From NCBI GenBank assembly GCA_030837785.1, contig JAUQYA010000066.1:1-64000 (forward strand): a stretch of 64,000 nucleotides of DNA, in the 5' to 3' direction. Each line of letters starts with the position of its first letter. Positions within the stretch are counted from its first letter, which is position 1. The notes beneath the pieces were generated by a model that saw only the letters and a list, made by a program, of their open reading frames with translations, was not told the DNA's origin and did not search any database. Of the stretch, positions 19,593-27,833 are shown one piece after another. A program made the translations under genes and the position numbers. This stretch comes from Albidovulum sp. (GTDB lineage: Bacteria > Pseudomonadota > Alphaproteobacteria > Rhodobacterales > Rhodobacteraceae).

Positions 19593-20669
19593 TCAGCCGC
19601 GCCGGAGGATGCGGTTGACGTGGCCCATCTTGCGGCCGGCCCGCGTCTCGGCCTTGCCGTAAAGGTGGATCGCCACGTCGCGGTCGCGTGCGATCGCGGG
19701 AACCTTCAGGATGTCGTCGCCGATCAGGTTCTCCATCACCACGTCGGCATGGCGGGCGCCGTCGCCGAGCGGCCAGCCGGCGATGGCGCGGATGTGCTGT
19801 TCGAACTGGTCGACGGCGCAGCCGTTCTGGGTCCAGTGGCCGGAATTGTGGACGCGGGGCGCGATCTCGTTCACCACAAGCCCCTTCGGCGTCACGAACA
19901 GCTCCACGCCCATCACGCCGACGTAGTCGAGCGCCGAAAGGATCTTCGCGGCCAGAAGCACGGCATCGGTGCGCTCTGCCGCGCTCAGCCGGGCAGGCAC
20001 GGTCGTGGTGCGCAGGATGCCGTCGCGGTGGACGTTCTCGCCCGGGTCATAGGCCGCGACCGAGCCGTCGCGGCCGCGCGCGGCGATGACCGAGACCTCG
20101 TGGCTGAAATCGACGAAGCCCTCGAGGATCGCGGGCGCCCCCGCGATCGCCGCCAGCGCGGCCCCGGCGTCTGCGGCAGAGGCGAGCCGCACCTGGCCCT
20201 TGCCGTCATAGCCGAGCCGGCGGGTCTTGAGGATGGCCGGGCAGCCGATCTCCTCGATCGCCTCGGCCATGTCGTGGGCATCATCGACCGCAGCGAAGGG
20301 TGCCGTCATCAGCCCGAGGTCGGACAGGAATGCCTTTTCGCTCAGCCGGTCCTGACTGACGGCCAGCGCGCGGCGGTTCGGGTGGATCGGCCGGAGGGCC
20401 TCGATCTGGTCGAGCGCCGAGGTCGGGATGTTCTCGAATTCGTAGGTGACGACATCGACCGAGCCCGCAAACCGGGCGAGGGCGGCTTCGTCCTCGTAGG
20501 GGGCGGTCGTGACCCGATGGGCCAGATCGCCCGCGGGCGGGTTGGCCGCAGGCTCGAAGACATGCGTCCGGTATCCGAGCCGCCCGGCCGCGACCGACAG
20601 CATCCGGCCCAGCTGGCCGCCGCCGAGAATGCCGATGGTGGCGCCGGCGGGAAGGGGGGCGACGGTCAT
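19593..20669 (-). CDS. purK: 5-(carboxyamino)imidazole ribonucleotide synthase
   Basis: ATP-grasp ligase that makes N5-CAIR from AIR, bicarbonate and ATP in purine synthesis. Its 358 residues start with TIGILGGGQLGRMLSVAAGR (pre-ATP-grasp domain). The ATP-grasp core has AILKTRRLGYDGKGQVRL and ELFVTPKGLVVNEIAPRVHN with SGHWT, all PurK signatures. Its ATG overlaps the stop of the upstream oxidoreductase gene by four bases. It works together with PurE encoded two genes upstream. Confidence 0.97.
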   Translation of the reverse strand: MTVAPLPAGATIGILGGGQLGRMLSVAAGRLGYRTHVFEPAANPPAGDLAHRVTTAPYEDEAALARFAGSVDVVTYEFENIPTSALDQIEALRPIHPNRRALAVSQDRLSEKAFLSDLGLMTAPFAAVDDAHDMAEAIEEIGCPAILKTRRLGYDGKGQVRLASAADAGAALAAIAGAPAILEGFVDFSHEVSVIAARGRDGSVAAYDPGENVHRDGILRTTTVPARLSAAERTDAVLLAAKILSALDYVGVMGVELFVTPKGLVVNEIAPRVHNSGHWTQNGCAVDQFEQHIRAIAGWPLGDGARHADVVMENLIGDDILKVPAIARDRDVAIHLYGKAETRAGRKMGHVNRILRRG

Positions 20670-21421
20670 TTCCGTTCCAGCCGTTTCTCGATCGCGTCAA
20701 GTGCCGCGACGAGAGCCTCGTGGGCATGGCCATCCCGCAGCGCCTGCACCATCTGCAGGCTGAGCGTGCCCTCGGTGGCGAGCGCGTCGCGTTCGGCAGC
20801 CAGCCGCCCGGCCCCGTCCTTCGGCATCGCGTTCAGGAAGCCGGTCATCAACTGCGCCATGTAGAATTCGCCCGCGTCCGCGCCGTCGCGCGCGCCAAGC
20901 CAGCGCGCCGCCGTCGCCATCAGGTCGAGAAGCCCCGGCACCACCACGCAGATGCCCATGTAGGCATTCAGAGCGCCCTCGTCCCGGACCTTCACCACCG
21001 GGTTTTCCGGGGCGAAGAGCGCGGACAGAAGCGCATCGTCGCCATGAGCGGCCAGGGGACAGCCGCCCTGTTCGACAAAGCCCAGGGGGATGGTCTGGAC
21101 GAAATCCCGCGCCGGCGCGCAGAGGCGGCGCAGAGCGGCCTCGGCCACGCCGGCCATGACCGAGACGATCCGGTGATCGGGCCGGAAGACCAGCGGGTCC
21201 AGCGCCGCTTCGGCATGCTGCGGCCGGACGCAGAGAAAGACGATGTCGCTTCCGTCCAGCACCGCCTGCGGCTCGGCCACCCGGGCGCCGCAGTCGCGCG
21301 CCAGCGCCGCCGACACCGCCTCGTTGCGGCGGCTCACGGTGATCTCGTGACCCTTCGCGGCAAGGTGACGTGCCATCGGGGCGGCGATATGGCCCGTGCC
21401 AATGAAACCGATGCGGCTCAT
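20666..21421 (-). CDS. NAD(P)-binding oxidoreductase, pyrroline-5-carboxylate reductase-like
   Basis: A 251-residue protein. The N-terminal Rossmann fold shows GFIGTGHIAAPMARHLAAKG and a basic residue pair in VSRRN that favours NADP. SDIVFLCVRP and VSVMAGV are typical of ProC/F420-dependent-reductase-like folds. The helical C-terminal half has no obvious family motif, so it is probably not the housekeeping ProC. It sits between purE and purK with ATGA overlaps on both sides. The reason for its place in the purine operon is unclear. Confidence 0.82.
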   Translation of the reverse strand: MSRIGFIGTGHIAAPMARHLAAKGHEITVSRRNEAVSAALARDCGARVAEPQAVLDGSDIVFLCVRPQHAEAALDPLVFRPDHRIVSVMAGVAEAALRRLCAPARDFVQTIPLGFVEQGGCPLAAHGDDALLSALFAPENPVVKVRDEGALNAYMGICVVVPGLLDLMATAARWLGARDGADAGEFYMAQLMTGFLNAMPKDGAGRLAAERDALATEGTLSLQMVQALRDGHAHEALVAALDAIEKRLERK

Positions 21422-21900
21422 TCCCGGGGGTCTTCCGGAATCGACGCGGAAAGCGCGTCGCGCCAGGCGTCGAGCCGCGTGGCAAGCGCGGGATCGGAGA
21501 TCGCGAGGATGCCCGCCGCCATGAGGCCCGCGTTGGCGGCCCCGGCAGCTCCGATGGCCATCGTCGCGACGGGGTAGCCCTTCGGCATCTGGACGATCGA
21601 GTAAAGGCTGTCGACGCCCGAAAGCGCCTTGGTCTGCACCGGCACGCCGATCACCGGCACCCTTGTCTTCGACGCCATCATGCCCGGCAGGTGCGCCGCC
21701 CCCCCGGCGCCGGCGATGATCACCTGAAGCCCGCGTTCGACCGCGGTCCTGCCATAGGTCCAGAGCCGGTCGGGCGTGCGGTGGGCCGAGACGATCTTCG
21801 CCTCGTAAGCCACGCCGAGGTCGTCGAGAATCGCCGCCGCCTCCTTCATCGTGGGCCAGTCGGACTGCGACCCCATGATGATGCCGACCTTCACGCTCAT
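21418..21900 (-). CDS. purE: 5-(carboxyamino)imidazole ribonucleotide mutase
   Basis: Class I PurE, which converts N5-CAIR to CAIR. The 160 residues open with VKVGIIMGSQSDWPTMKEAA, the phosphate-binding loop, followed by AHRTPDRLWTYG and the GAGGAAHLPGM motif. The ATG at 21900 fits the family start; an upstream extension is rejected. The stop overlaps the next gene's start by four bases, making purE the first gene of a purE-oxidoreductase-purK unit. Confidence 0.97.
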   Translation of the reverse strand: MSVKVGIIMGSQSDWPTMKEAAAILDDLGVAYEAKIVSAHRTPDRLWTYGRTAVERGLQVIIAGAGGAAHLPGMMASKTRVPVIGVPVQTKALSGVDSLYSIVQMPKGYPVATMAIGAAGAANAGLMAAGILAISDPALATRLDAWRDALSASIPEDPRE

Positions 21901-21973
21901 CGCCCCTCCACGGCTGAATGGAGCGCGCACTATAGCCAGTGGCGGCCAAGGTGCAATGCCGCTTCCGGCGCGG

Positions 21974-22207
21974 TCAGGCGATGATGTCGGGCGTGAGGAT
22001 GTCCTCCAGCCGGGCGATCTGGTCCTTCAGGTTCAGCTTGTGTTTCTTCAGCCGCCGGAGCGTGAGCTGATCGGACCGGCCCGCGGCTTCCATGTGGTGG
22101 ATCGCCTCGTCGAGATCGCGGTGTTCCTGGCGCAGAACCTCGAGTTTCACGCGCAGGACTTCGGTCGGGTCCATTTCCAGGGGGGCGTTCATCTCGTCAG
22201 GGGCCAT
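21974..22207 (-). CDS. YdcH/DUF465 family small protein
   Basis: A 77-residue helical protein. The core reads LEVLRQEHRDLDEAIHHMEA and then LRRLKKHKLNLKDQIARLED, the DUF465 helical hairpin with the RRLKKxKLxLKDxI signature. Function unknown. The exact start is uncertain: MAPDEM (22207) and MNAPLEM (22192) are both possible. It is divergent from hsp20. Confidence 0.85.
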   Translation of the reverse strand: MAPDEMNAPLEMDPTEVLRVKLEVLRQEHRDLDEAIHHMEAAGRSDQLTLRRLKKHKLNLKDQIARLEDILTPDIIA

Positions 22208-22278
22208 GAGTCGCTCGGGAGTGTCAGCGAAAGATAGCAAGTCCCCGGGATTGCGGGAAGCTTTTCGAGGTGGCGCGT

Positions 22279-22307
22279 CTTGTCGGCCGCGGCACGAGCC
22301 TCCATAT
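22279..22307 (+). promoter_or_regulatory. Candidate sigma32-type promoter of hsp20
   Basis: CTTGTC (22279-22284), 17 bp, then CCATAT (22302-22307) resembles the alphaproteobacterial heat-shock consensus CTTGAA and CCATNT. It lies 70 bp before the hsp20 ATG. The -10 match is good, the -35 match is 4 of 6. Confidence 0.45.
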
Positions 22308-22376
22308 TCAGGCCAAGGGCTGCCCGGACGGGGGCCCGTGACGCAATGTCGCTTGATGACGAGGACATGGCCGGAG

Positions 22377-22793
22377 ATGACGAAACTGACCTTTGCCGCC
22401 CATCCCTTCCTTCTGGGCTTCGATCAGCTGGAACGGCTTGTCGAACGCACCGCGAAAAGCGGGAATGACGGCTATCCGCCCTTCAACATCGAACAATCCT
22501 CCGAAAACGGCTTCCGCATCACGCTCGCCGTGGCGGGATTCCGCGAGGACGACATCTCGATCACCGTCGAGGAGCGCCAGTTGGTGATCCGCGGCCGGCA
22601 GGCGGACGAGGCAGAGGAGGCCCGGGTCTTCCTTCACCGCGGCATCGCCGCGCGCGCGTTCCAGCGCAGCTTCGTCCTCGCCGAGGGCGTCGATGTCGCC
22701 GGCGCGCGGCTGGAGAACGGGCTTCTCCACGTCGACCTCGTCCGGGCGGTGCCGGAGAAGGTGGTGCAGACGATCCGCATCACCAGAGGCTGA
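22377..22793 (+). CDS. Hsp20/alpha-crystallin family small heat-shock protein
   Basis: ATP-independent holdase, 138 residues. The alpha-crystallin domain runs from about 35 to 135: YPPFNIEQSSENGFRITLAV, then GFREDDISITVEERQLVIRG, FLHRGIAARAFQRSFVL and the conserved LENGLLHVDL. The C-terminal IRI motif is part of QTIRITRG. I start at MTKLTFAAHP; MTRTWPE seven codons earlier is possible. A heat-shock-like promoter lies upstream and a DUF1150 gene 13 bp downstream, the usual pairing in Rhodobacterales. Confidence 0.93.
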   Translation: MTKLTFAAHPFLLGFDQLERLVERTAKSGNDGYPPFNIEQSSENGFRITLAVAGFREDDISITVEERQLVIRGRQADEAEEARVFLHRGIAARAFQRSFVLAEGVDVAGARLENGLLHVDLVRAVPEKVVQTIRITRG

Positions 22794-22806
22794 GGAGGAA
22801 ACGGGC

Positions 22807-23034
22807 ATGGACACGAAATACGATTTCGGACCGGAGCGGGGAGAGCGCATCGTCTACGTGCGCGAGGTTCCCGTCGCGGAACTGCCGGAGGAAATCCGTG
22901 CGCAGGTGGCGGGGCTCGACACGCTCTATGCGCTGCACGACGCCGGCGGAGAGCGGCTGGCGCTGGTCAAGGACCGCAGGCTGGCCTTCATCCTGGCGCG
23001 GCAGAACGACATGGCGCCGGTGAGCGTCCACTGA
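22807..23034 (+). CDS. DUF1150 family protein
   Basis: A 75-residue acidic protein with VYVREVPVAELPEEIRAQ and LYALHDAGGERLALVKDRR, then AFILARQNDM, the DUF1150 pattern. It is regularly found next to hsp20 in alphaproteobacteria, so it may share heat-shock control; its function is not known. GAGGAAACGGGC precedes the ATG. Confidence 0.88.
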   Translation: MDTKYDFGPERGERIVYVREVPVAELPEEIRAQVAGLDTLYALHDAGGERLALVKDRRLAFILARQNDMAPVSVH

Positions 23035-23163
23035 ACGTGGGCGCCCGCTGACGCGGCGGTTTCAGACTCAGGTTGGATTGACCGGCGACGGAAAACCGGC
23101 CCTTCTGCGTGACACGAACGGTGGCCAGCCAGGCCACCGGCAATCACGACCGACGAGGGACAC

Positions 23164-23649
23164 ATGTCAAAGGTTACCGGATACAGCCGCGCGCAGATCG
23201 CGCTTCACTGGAGCATCCTCCTGCTTCTGGGGGTGAGCTATGTCAGCAGCGACAAGATCAAGGCCGCGTGGCGCGCGATCCACGACGGCCGCGATGCCTT
23301 CGGCGCGACGGCCGCCGCCCATGTCTGGATCGGCGTGGCGATTCTCGTCCTGGCGCTTGCCCGGGTGGCGATCCGGCTGACCCGTGGCGCGCCGGACCTG
23401 CCCGAGGGCGGGCATCCGGTGGCCGACCTGATTGCCAAGCTCACCCATCTGGGGCTTTACGCGCTTCTGCTCCTGATCCCCGTCTCCGGCGCCATGGCGT
23501 GGTTCGGCGGCGTCGATGCGGCGGGCGAGGTGCACGAGGTTCTGTTCAACCTCGGCATCGCGCTGGTGATCCTGCATGTCGTCGGCGCGCTCTATCATCA
23601 GCTCGTCCTGAAGGACGGGTTGATGGACCGGATGAAGCGCGCGGGCTAA
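23164..23649 (+). CDS. Cytochrome b561 domain protein
   Basis: A 161-residue inner-membrane protein with four hydrophobic segments, fitting the bacterial cytochrome b561 (CybB-like) family. Probable heme-ligand histidines are in QIALHWSILLLL, HVWIGVAILVLAL, LTHLGLYALLLL and LHVVGALYHQLVLKDG. It would pass electrons from quinol or a periplasmic donor. AGGGACACATG gives the start. A perfect terminator follows. Confidence 0.9.
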   Translation: MSKVTGYSRAQIALHWSILLLLGVSYVSSDKIKAAWRAIHDGRDAFGATAAAHVWIGVAILVLALARVAIRLTRGAPDLPEGGHPVADLIAKLTHLGLYALLLLIPVSGAMAWFGGVDAAGEVHEVLFNLGIALVILHVVGALYHQLVLKDGLMDRMKRAG

Positions 23650-23669
23650 AACCCGGACCCGAAACAAAG

Positions 23670-23697
23670 AAAGCCCCGGCCAACCCGCCGGGGCTTT
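23670..23697. terminator. Bidirectional terminator between cytochrome b561 and argC
   Basis: AAAGCCCCGGC (23670-23680) pairs perfectly with GCCGGGGCTTT (23687-23697) around CAACCC. The A-T ends give a U-run on both strands, so it can serve both converging genes. Confidence 0.92.
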
Positions 23698-23721
23698 GTC
23701 GTTCGGGGCAGGCGAAGCCGG

Positions 23722-24642
23722 CTAGAGCCCCGCACCCTCGTCAAGCCCGAGCATCAGGTTGAGGTTCTGCACCGCCGCTCCCGACGCGCCCTTGCCGAGG
23801 TTGTCGAGCACCGCGATCAGCGTGGCCGCTGCGGTTTTCGCGTTGCCATGCACCGAAAGCTCCATCCGGTTGGTGCCGTTCAGGGTCTGCGGCCAGACGC
23901 GCGGCTCGTGCGCTGCCGCCGGCACGACCGCGACGAAGCGCTCGCCCGCGTAATGTGCCGCAAGCACCTCCTCGGCGCGCGCGAGGCCCCGGGCGTCGAG
24001 GTCAAGCGCCACTGCCACCGCCATGCCTTGCACATATTGTCCCACCGAGGGCACGAACACCGGCGGGCGCGACAGGCCGCCGTAACGCGTGATCTCGGGC
24101 AGGTGCTTGTGCCCCTGCGCCGCGCCGTAGAGGAAAGAGCCCTGCACCGCGCCGGATTCGAATTCCTCGATCATCGCCTTGCCGCCGCCGGAATAGCCCG
24201 ACACGCCCGAAATCGCGGGCGGGCGCGCGGGGTCGATCAGCCCGGCGTCGACCAGCGGGCGGATCAGTGCGATGGCGCAGGTGGACCAGCATCCGGGGTT
24301 GGTCACCCGGGTCGCGGCACCGATCGCCGCGCGCTGGCCGGGCGTCATCTCGGCAAAGCCGAAGCACCAGTCGGGATGGGTGCGGTGCGCGGTCGAGGCG
24401 TCGATGATCCGGGTGGAAAGCCCCGCCGCGTCGCAGGCCGCGACAATTTCCGTCGCCGCCGCGTCGGGCAGGCAGAGGATCGCCACCTCGGCCTCGGCGA
24501 AGGCGGCAACGCGGGCGGGAATGTCCTTCCTCAGCGCCGGGTCGATCCGCACGAGCGTGACATCGTCGCGGCGTTCCAGCCGCTCGCGGATCTGCAGACC
24601 CGTGGTGCCGACATCCCCGTCGATGAAGACCTTGCGTGCCAC
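23722..24642 (-). CDS. argC: N-acetyl-gamma-glutamyl-phosphate reductase (type 2)
   Basis: NADPH-dependent third step of arginine synthesis. The 306 residues match the short type 2 enzymes. The nucleotide loop is VFIDGDVGTTGLQI, the catalytic Cys lies in NPGCWSTCAIAL, SGVSGYSGGGKAM follows, and the His in HKHLPEI completes the site. A GTG at 24642 with GGAG about 10 bp upstream is the likely start; a TTG six codons earlier is the alternative. Confidence 0.95.
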   Translation of the reverse strand: MARKVFIDGDVGTTGLQIRERLERRDDVTLVRIDPALRKDIPARVAAFAEAEVAILCLPDAAATEIVAACDAAGLSTRIIDASTAHRTHPDWCFGFAEMTPGQRAAIGAATRVTNPGCWSTCAIALIRPLVDAGLIDPARPPAISGVSGYSGGGKAMIEEFESGAVQGSFLYGAAQGHKHLPEITRYGGLSRPPVFVPSVGQYVQGMAVAVALDLDARGLARAEEVLAAHYAGERFVAVVPAAAHEPRVWPQTLNGTNRMELSVHGNAKTAAATLIAVLDNLGKGASGAAVQNLNLMLGLDEGAGL

Positions 24643-24704
24643 CGTTCCACTCCGTTCCAAGGGCCCGGCCGATATACGCGCTTCGCGGCCGAACGCAAAG
24701 CAAA

Positions 24705-24730
24705 ACGCCCGGGAGCGTGCCCCCGGGCGT
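24705..24730 (-). terminator. Rho-independent terminator of sat/cysC
   Basis: ACGCCCGGG (24705-24713) pairs with CCCGGGCGT (24722-24730) around eight bases. On the minus strand the stem is followed by TTTTG. It lies 21 bp past the end of the sulfurylase/kinase gene. Confidence 0.75.
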
Positions 24731-24750
24731 CCGCGACCGTCCAGCGCCGG

Positions 24751-26457
24751 TCAGGCCTTGATCAACCCCATGCTTTCCAGCTTCAGGATCACCTGATGGG
24801 CGCAGTTGTCGACATCGACGTTCTCGGTCTCGACCCGCAGTTCGGGGTTCTCCGGCACCTCGTAGGGGTCGGAAATCCCGGTGAACTCCTTGATCTTGCC
24901 CTCGCGCGCCAGCTTGTAGAGCCCCTTGCGGTCGCGCCGCTCGCATTCCTCGATCGAGGTGGCGACGTGGACTTCAAGGAAGGCGCCATATTGCTCGACC
25001 ATCTCGCGCACGGCGCGGCGGGTCGAGGCATAGGGGGCGATCGGCGCGCATAGCGCGATGCCGCCGTTCTTGGTGATCTCGCTGGCGACATAGCCGATGC
25101 GGCGGATGTTGATGTCGCGGTGTTCCTTCGAGAAGCCCAGTTCCGACGACAGGTGCTTCCTGACCACGTCGCCGTCCAGAAGCGTCACCGGACGCCCGCC
25201 CATTTCCATCAGCTTGACCATCAGCGCGTTGGCGATGGTCGACTTGCCGGAGCCCGAAAAGCCGGTGAAGAACACGGTGAAGCCCTGGCGCGCCCGCGGC
25301 GGCGAGGTGCGGCGCAACTCCTGCACCACTTCGGGGAACGAGAACCATTCGGGAATCTCCAGCCCCTCGCGCAGGCGGCGGCGCAGTTCGGTGCCGGAAA
25401 TGTCCAGGACGGTGGCGCCTTCCGGCACTTCGTCGATCGGGAAATACTGCGCCTTTTCCTGCACATAGACCATCTGCTTGAAGGGCACGACCTCGATGCC
25501 GATTTCCGCCGCGTGCTTCTTCACCAGTTCCTGCGCGTCGTAGGGCCCGTAGAAGTCCTTGCCCTGGCTGTTCTTGCCCGGCCCGGCATGGTCGCGGCCG
25601 ACGATGAAATGCGTCAGCCCGTGGTTCTTGCGGATGATCGCGTGCCACATCGCCTCGCGCGGGCCGCCCATGCGCATCGCCAGCCCCAGAAGCGACAGGT
25701 GCGTGGTCGCGGCCGGATACTTGTCCAGCACCGCCTCATAGCAGCGCACGCGGGTGAAATGGTCGACGTCGCCCGGCTTGGTCATGCCGACGGTCGGGTG
25801 GATCAGGAGGTTCGCCTGGGCTTCCCGCGCGGCGCGGAAGGTCAGTTCCTGGTGGGCGCGGTGCAGCGGGTTGCGGGTCTGGAAGGCAACGACGCGGGTC
25901 CAGCCGAGCTTGCGGAAATAGGCCCGAAGCTCATTCGGCGTGTCGCGCCGGCCCTTGAAGTCGTAGTGCACCGGCTGCTGGATGCCGGTGATCGGCCCGC
26001 CCAGATAGACCGGGCCGGCCTTGTGATGCAGGTAGTTGACCGCCGGATGGGCGATGTCGTCGGCGCCGAAGACACTCACGGCCTCGCGCTTCTTGTCGGG
26101 CGTCCACCGGTCGGTGACCGACAGGATGGCGAGGATCACGCCCTCCTGGTCCCTGAGCGCGATGTCCTGGCCCGGCTCGACCCTGGCGGCGAACTCCTCG
26201 CTGACATCGAGCGTGACCGGTATCGGCCAGAGTGCGCCGCTGGCAAGCCGCATGTTCTCGACCACGCCGTCATAGTCGGCCTCGGTCAGGAATCCCTTCA
26301 GCGGATGGAAGCCGCCGTTCATCAGAAGCTCCAGATCGCAGATCTGGCGCTGGGTCAGATCCCAGGAGGGCAGGCCCGCGGCCTCGTGCTTCAGTTTCTG
26401 GGCGGAGTCGGAAGAGACATACAGCTCCGGGATCGGAGCGTGGTTGGGAAGCGACAT
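24751..26457 (-). CDS. sat: Bifunctional sulfate adenylyltransferase / adenylylsulfate kinase
   Basis: Fuses the first two steps of sulfate activation: sulfate and ATP to APS, then APS and ATP to PAPS. The 568 residues have an N-terminal PUA-like and ATP sulfurylase part with FQTRNPLHRAHQELT and the VGRDHAGPGKNSQGKDFYG loop (about residues 190-300). The C-terminal APS kinase (about 385-568) has the P-loop GFSGSGKSTIANAL and the later SDPYEVPENPEL. I chose MSLPNHAPIPELY as the start over an upstream frame extension. Single gene between argC and trxB, all leftward. Confidence 0.95.
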   Translation of the reverse strand: MSLPNHAPIPELYVSSDSAQKLKHEAAGLPSWDLTQRQICDLELLMNGGFHPLKGFLTEADYDGVVENMRLASGALWPIPVTLDVSEEFAARVEPGQDIALRDQEGVILAILSVTDRWTPDKKREAVSVFGADDIAHPAVNYLHHKAGPVYLGGPITGIQQPVHYDFKGRRDTPNELRAYFRKLGWTRVVAFQTRNPLHRAHQELTFRAAREAQANLLIHPTVGMTKPGDVDHFTRVRCYEAVLDKYPAATTHLSLLGLAMRMGGPREAMWHAIIRKNHGLTHFIVGRDHAGPGKNSQGKDFYGPYDAQELVKKHAAEIGIEVVPFKQMVYVQEKAQYFPIDEVPEGATVLDISGTELRRRLREGLEIPEWFSFPEVVQELRRTSPPRARQGFTVFFTGFSGSGKSTIANALMVKLMEMGGRPVTLLDGDVVRKHLSSELGFSKEHRDINIRRIGYVASEITKNGGIALCAPIAPYASTRRAVREMVEQYGAFLEVHVATSIEECERRDRKGLYKLAREGKIKEFTGISDPYEVPENPELRVETENVDVDNCAHQVILKLESMGLIKA

Positions 26458-26557
26458 CGGCAATGGACCCTCTGAACGACCGGGCGCGGCCGGACGGCCG
26501 CCGTCGGGCGGGGGCATAGACCCGAAACGTGGCCGAATTCAAGTCGGGGTGGGGAAA

Positions 26558-26586
26558 TTCGCACCTATTCGGGACATTGGTGCGAA
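26558..26586. promoter_or_regulatory. Inverted repeat upstream of sat, candidate operator
   Basis: TTCGCACC (26558-26565) and GGTGCGAA (26579-26586) form a perfect 8-bp dyad with a 13-bp spacer, about 100 bp before the sat start, in an AT-richer patch. No known regulator is assigned. Confidence 0.35.
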
Positions 26587-26668
26587 AATTCCGCACCGCA
26601 GCGAAGACTGTTTCCGCCACCTGCCCCCGCTGCGGGACAATCCCTTTGCGCCCCGCCCCGCAGCGCGG

Positions 26669-27634
26669 TCACTCCGCCGCGGCGGCAGCCGGGGCCGCCT
26701 CGTCGGCAAGCCAGCGCTCGGCGTCCAGGGCCGCCATGCAGCCCATTCCGGCCGAGGTTACCGCCTGGCGGTAGACGTGGTCGGTCAGGTCGCCGGCCGC
26801 GAAGACGCCGGGGATCGACGTCAGGGTGGTGCCGGGCTGCACCTTCACATAGCCGCCGTGATGCAGGTCAAGCTGGTCCTTGACCAGTTCCGAGGCGGGC
26901 GCGTGGCCGATCGCCACGAAGAAGCCGTCGCAGGGCAGGGTGGTCTCCGCCCCGGTCTGCACGTTGCGCAGCCGCAAGCCGGTCACGCCGAGCGGCGCCT
27001 CGGTGCCGAGGATTTCCTCGACGGTGTGGTTCCAAATGACCGCGACCTTGGGGTTCCTGAACAGCCGGTCCTGCAGAATCTTCTCGGCGCGGAAGCTGTC
27101 GCGGCGGTGGACCACCGTGACCTTCGAAGCGAAATTGGTGAGAAACAGCGCTTCCTCCACGGCGGTGTTGCCGCCGCCGATGACCACCACTTTCTTGCCG
27201 CGGTAGAAGAAGCCGTCGCAGGTCGCGCAGGCGGAGACGCCGAAGCCCTTGAACTTCTCCTCCGACGGCAGGCCGAGCCAGCGCGCCTGCGCCCCGGTGG
27301 CGAGGATGACCGCGTCGGCCGTGTAGGTGGTGCCGCTGTCGCCTGCGGCCGTGAACGGCCGGCGCGAAAGGTCGAGCGACTGGATGTGGTCGGCGATCAC
27401 CTCGGCGCCCATCGCCTTCGCATGGGCCTCCATCCGCACCATCAGGTCGGGGCCCTGCACCTCGGTGTCGCCGGGCCAGTTCTCTACCTCGGTGGTGATG
27501 GTGAGCTGGCCGCCCGGCTGGATGCCCTGGACGAGGACCGGGTTCAGCATGGCACGCGCCGAATAGACCGCGGCGGTGTAGCCAGCGGGGCCCGAGCCGA
27601 TGATCAGAACCTTCGTGTGCCGCGTCTCGCCCAT
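26669..27634 (-). CDS. trxB: Thioredoxin-disulfide reductase
   Basis: FAD and NADPH enzyme that reduces thioredoxin. The 321 residues have an N-terminal FAD loop (KVLIIGSGPAGYTAAVYSAR), the redox CATC in SACATCDGFFYRG, an NADPH loop VVVIGGGNTAVEEAL and the FAD-binding VFAAGDLTDHVYRQ. The family start at MGETRHTKV is used; an upstream extension is rejected. Divergent from the Lrp-type gene, an arrangement common in this order. Confidence 0.97.
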   Translation of the reverse strand: MGETRHTKVLIIGSGPAGYTAAVYSARAMLNPVLVQGIQPGGQLTITTEVENWPGDTEVQGPDLMVRMEAHAKAMGAEVIADHIQSLDLSRRPFTAAGDSGTTYTADAVILATGAQARWLGLPSEEKFKGFGVSACATCDGFFYRGKKVVVIGGGNTAVEEALFLTNFASKVTVVHRRDSFRAEKILQDRLFRNPKVAVIWNHTVEEILGTEAPLGVTGLRLRNVQTGAETTLPCDGFFVAIGHAPASELVKDQLDLHHGGYVKVQPGTTLTSIPGVFAAGDLTDHVYRQAVTSAGMGCMAALDAERWLADEAAPAAAAAE

Positions 27635-27756
27635 GACCTGCCCCCTTGCGTCCCTGTCAAGGCGATATAGTCGCCCGCGGCGCGCCTGCAAAGCCCCCGC
27701 CGCACCCGCCCGGGACCGGCGGGGAGCCCTTGGTCAGGGTTGCCCGCGCCTCAATC

Positions 27757-27784
27757 TTGCGCGAGCCTGAAATAATATTGCGCG
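27757..27784. promoter_or_regulatory. TTGCGCG direct repeat between trxB and the Lrp-type gene
   Basis: Two identical TTGCGCG heptamers (27757-27763, 27778-27784) are spaced 21 bp start to start, two helix turns, with an AT-rich AAATAATA centre between them. It lies in the 199-bp divergent intergenic region, 50 bp before the regulator gene. Candidate Lrp-type or promoter-linked site. Confidence 0.35.
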
Positions 27785-27833
27785 GGCGCGGGCCTGCGGA
27801 TAAGTTCCGCCAAGATTTTCCGGGAGAAACGAC

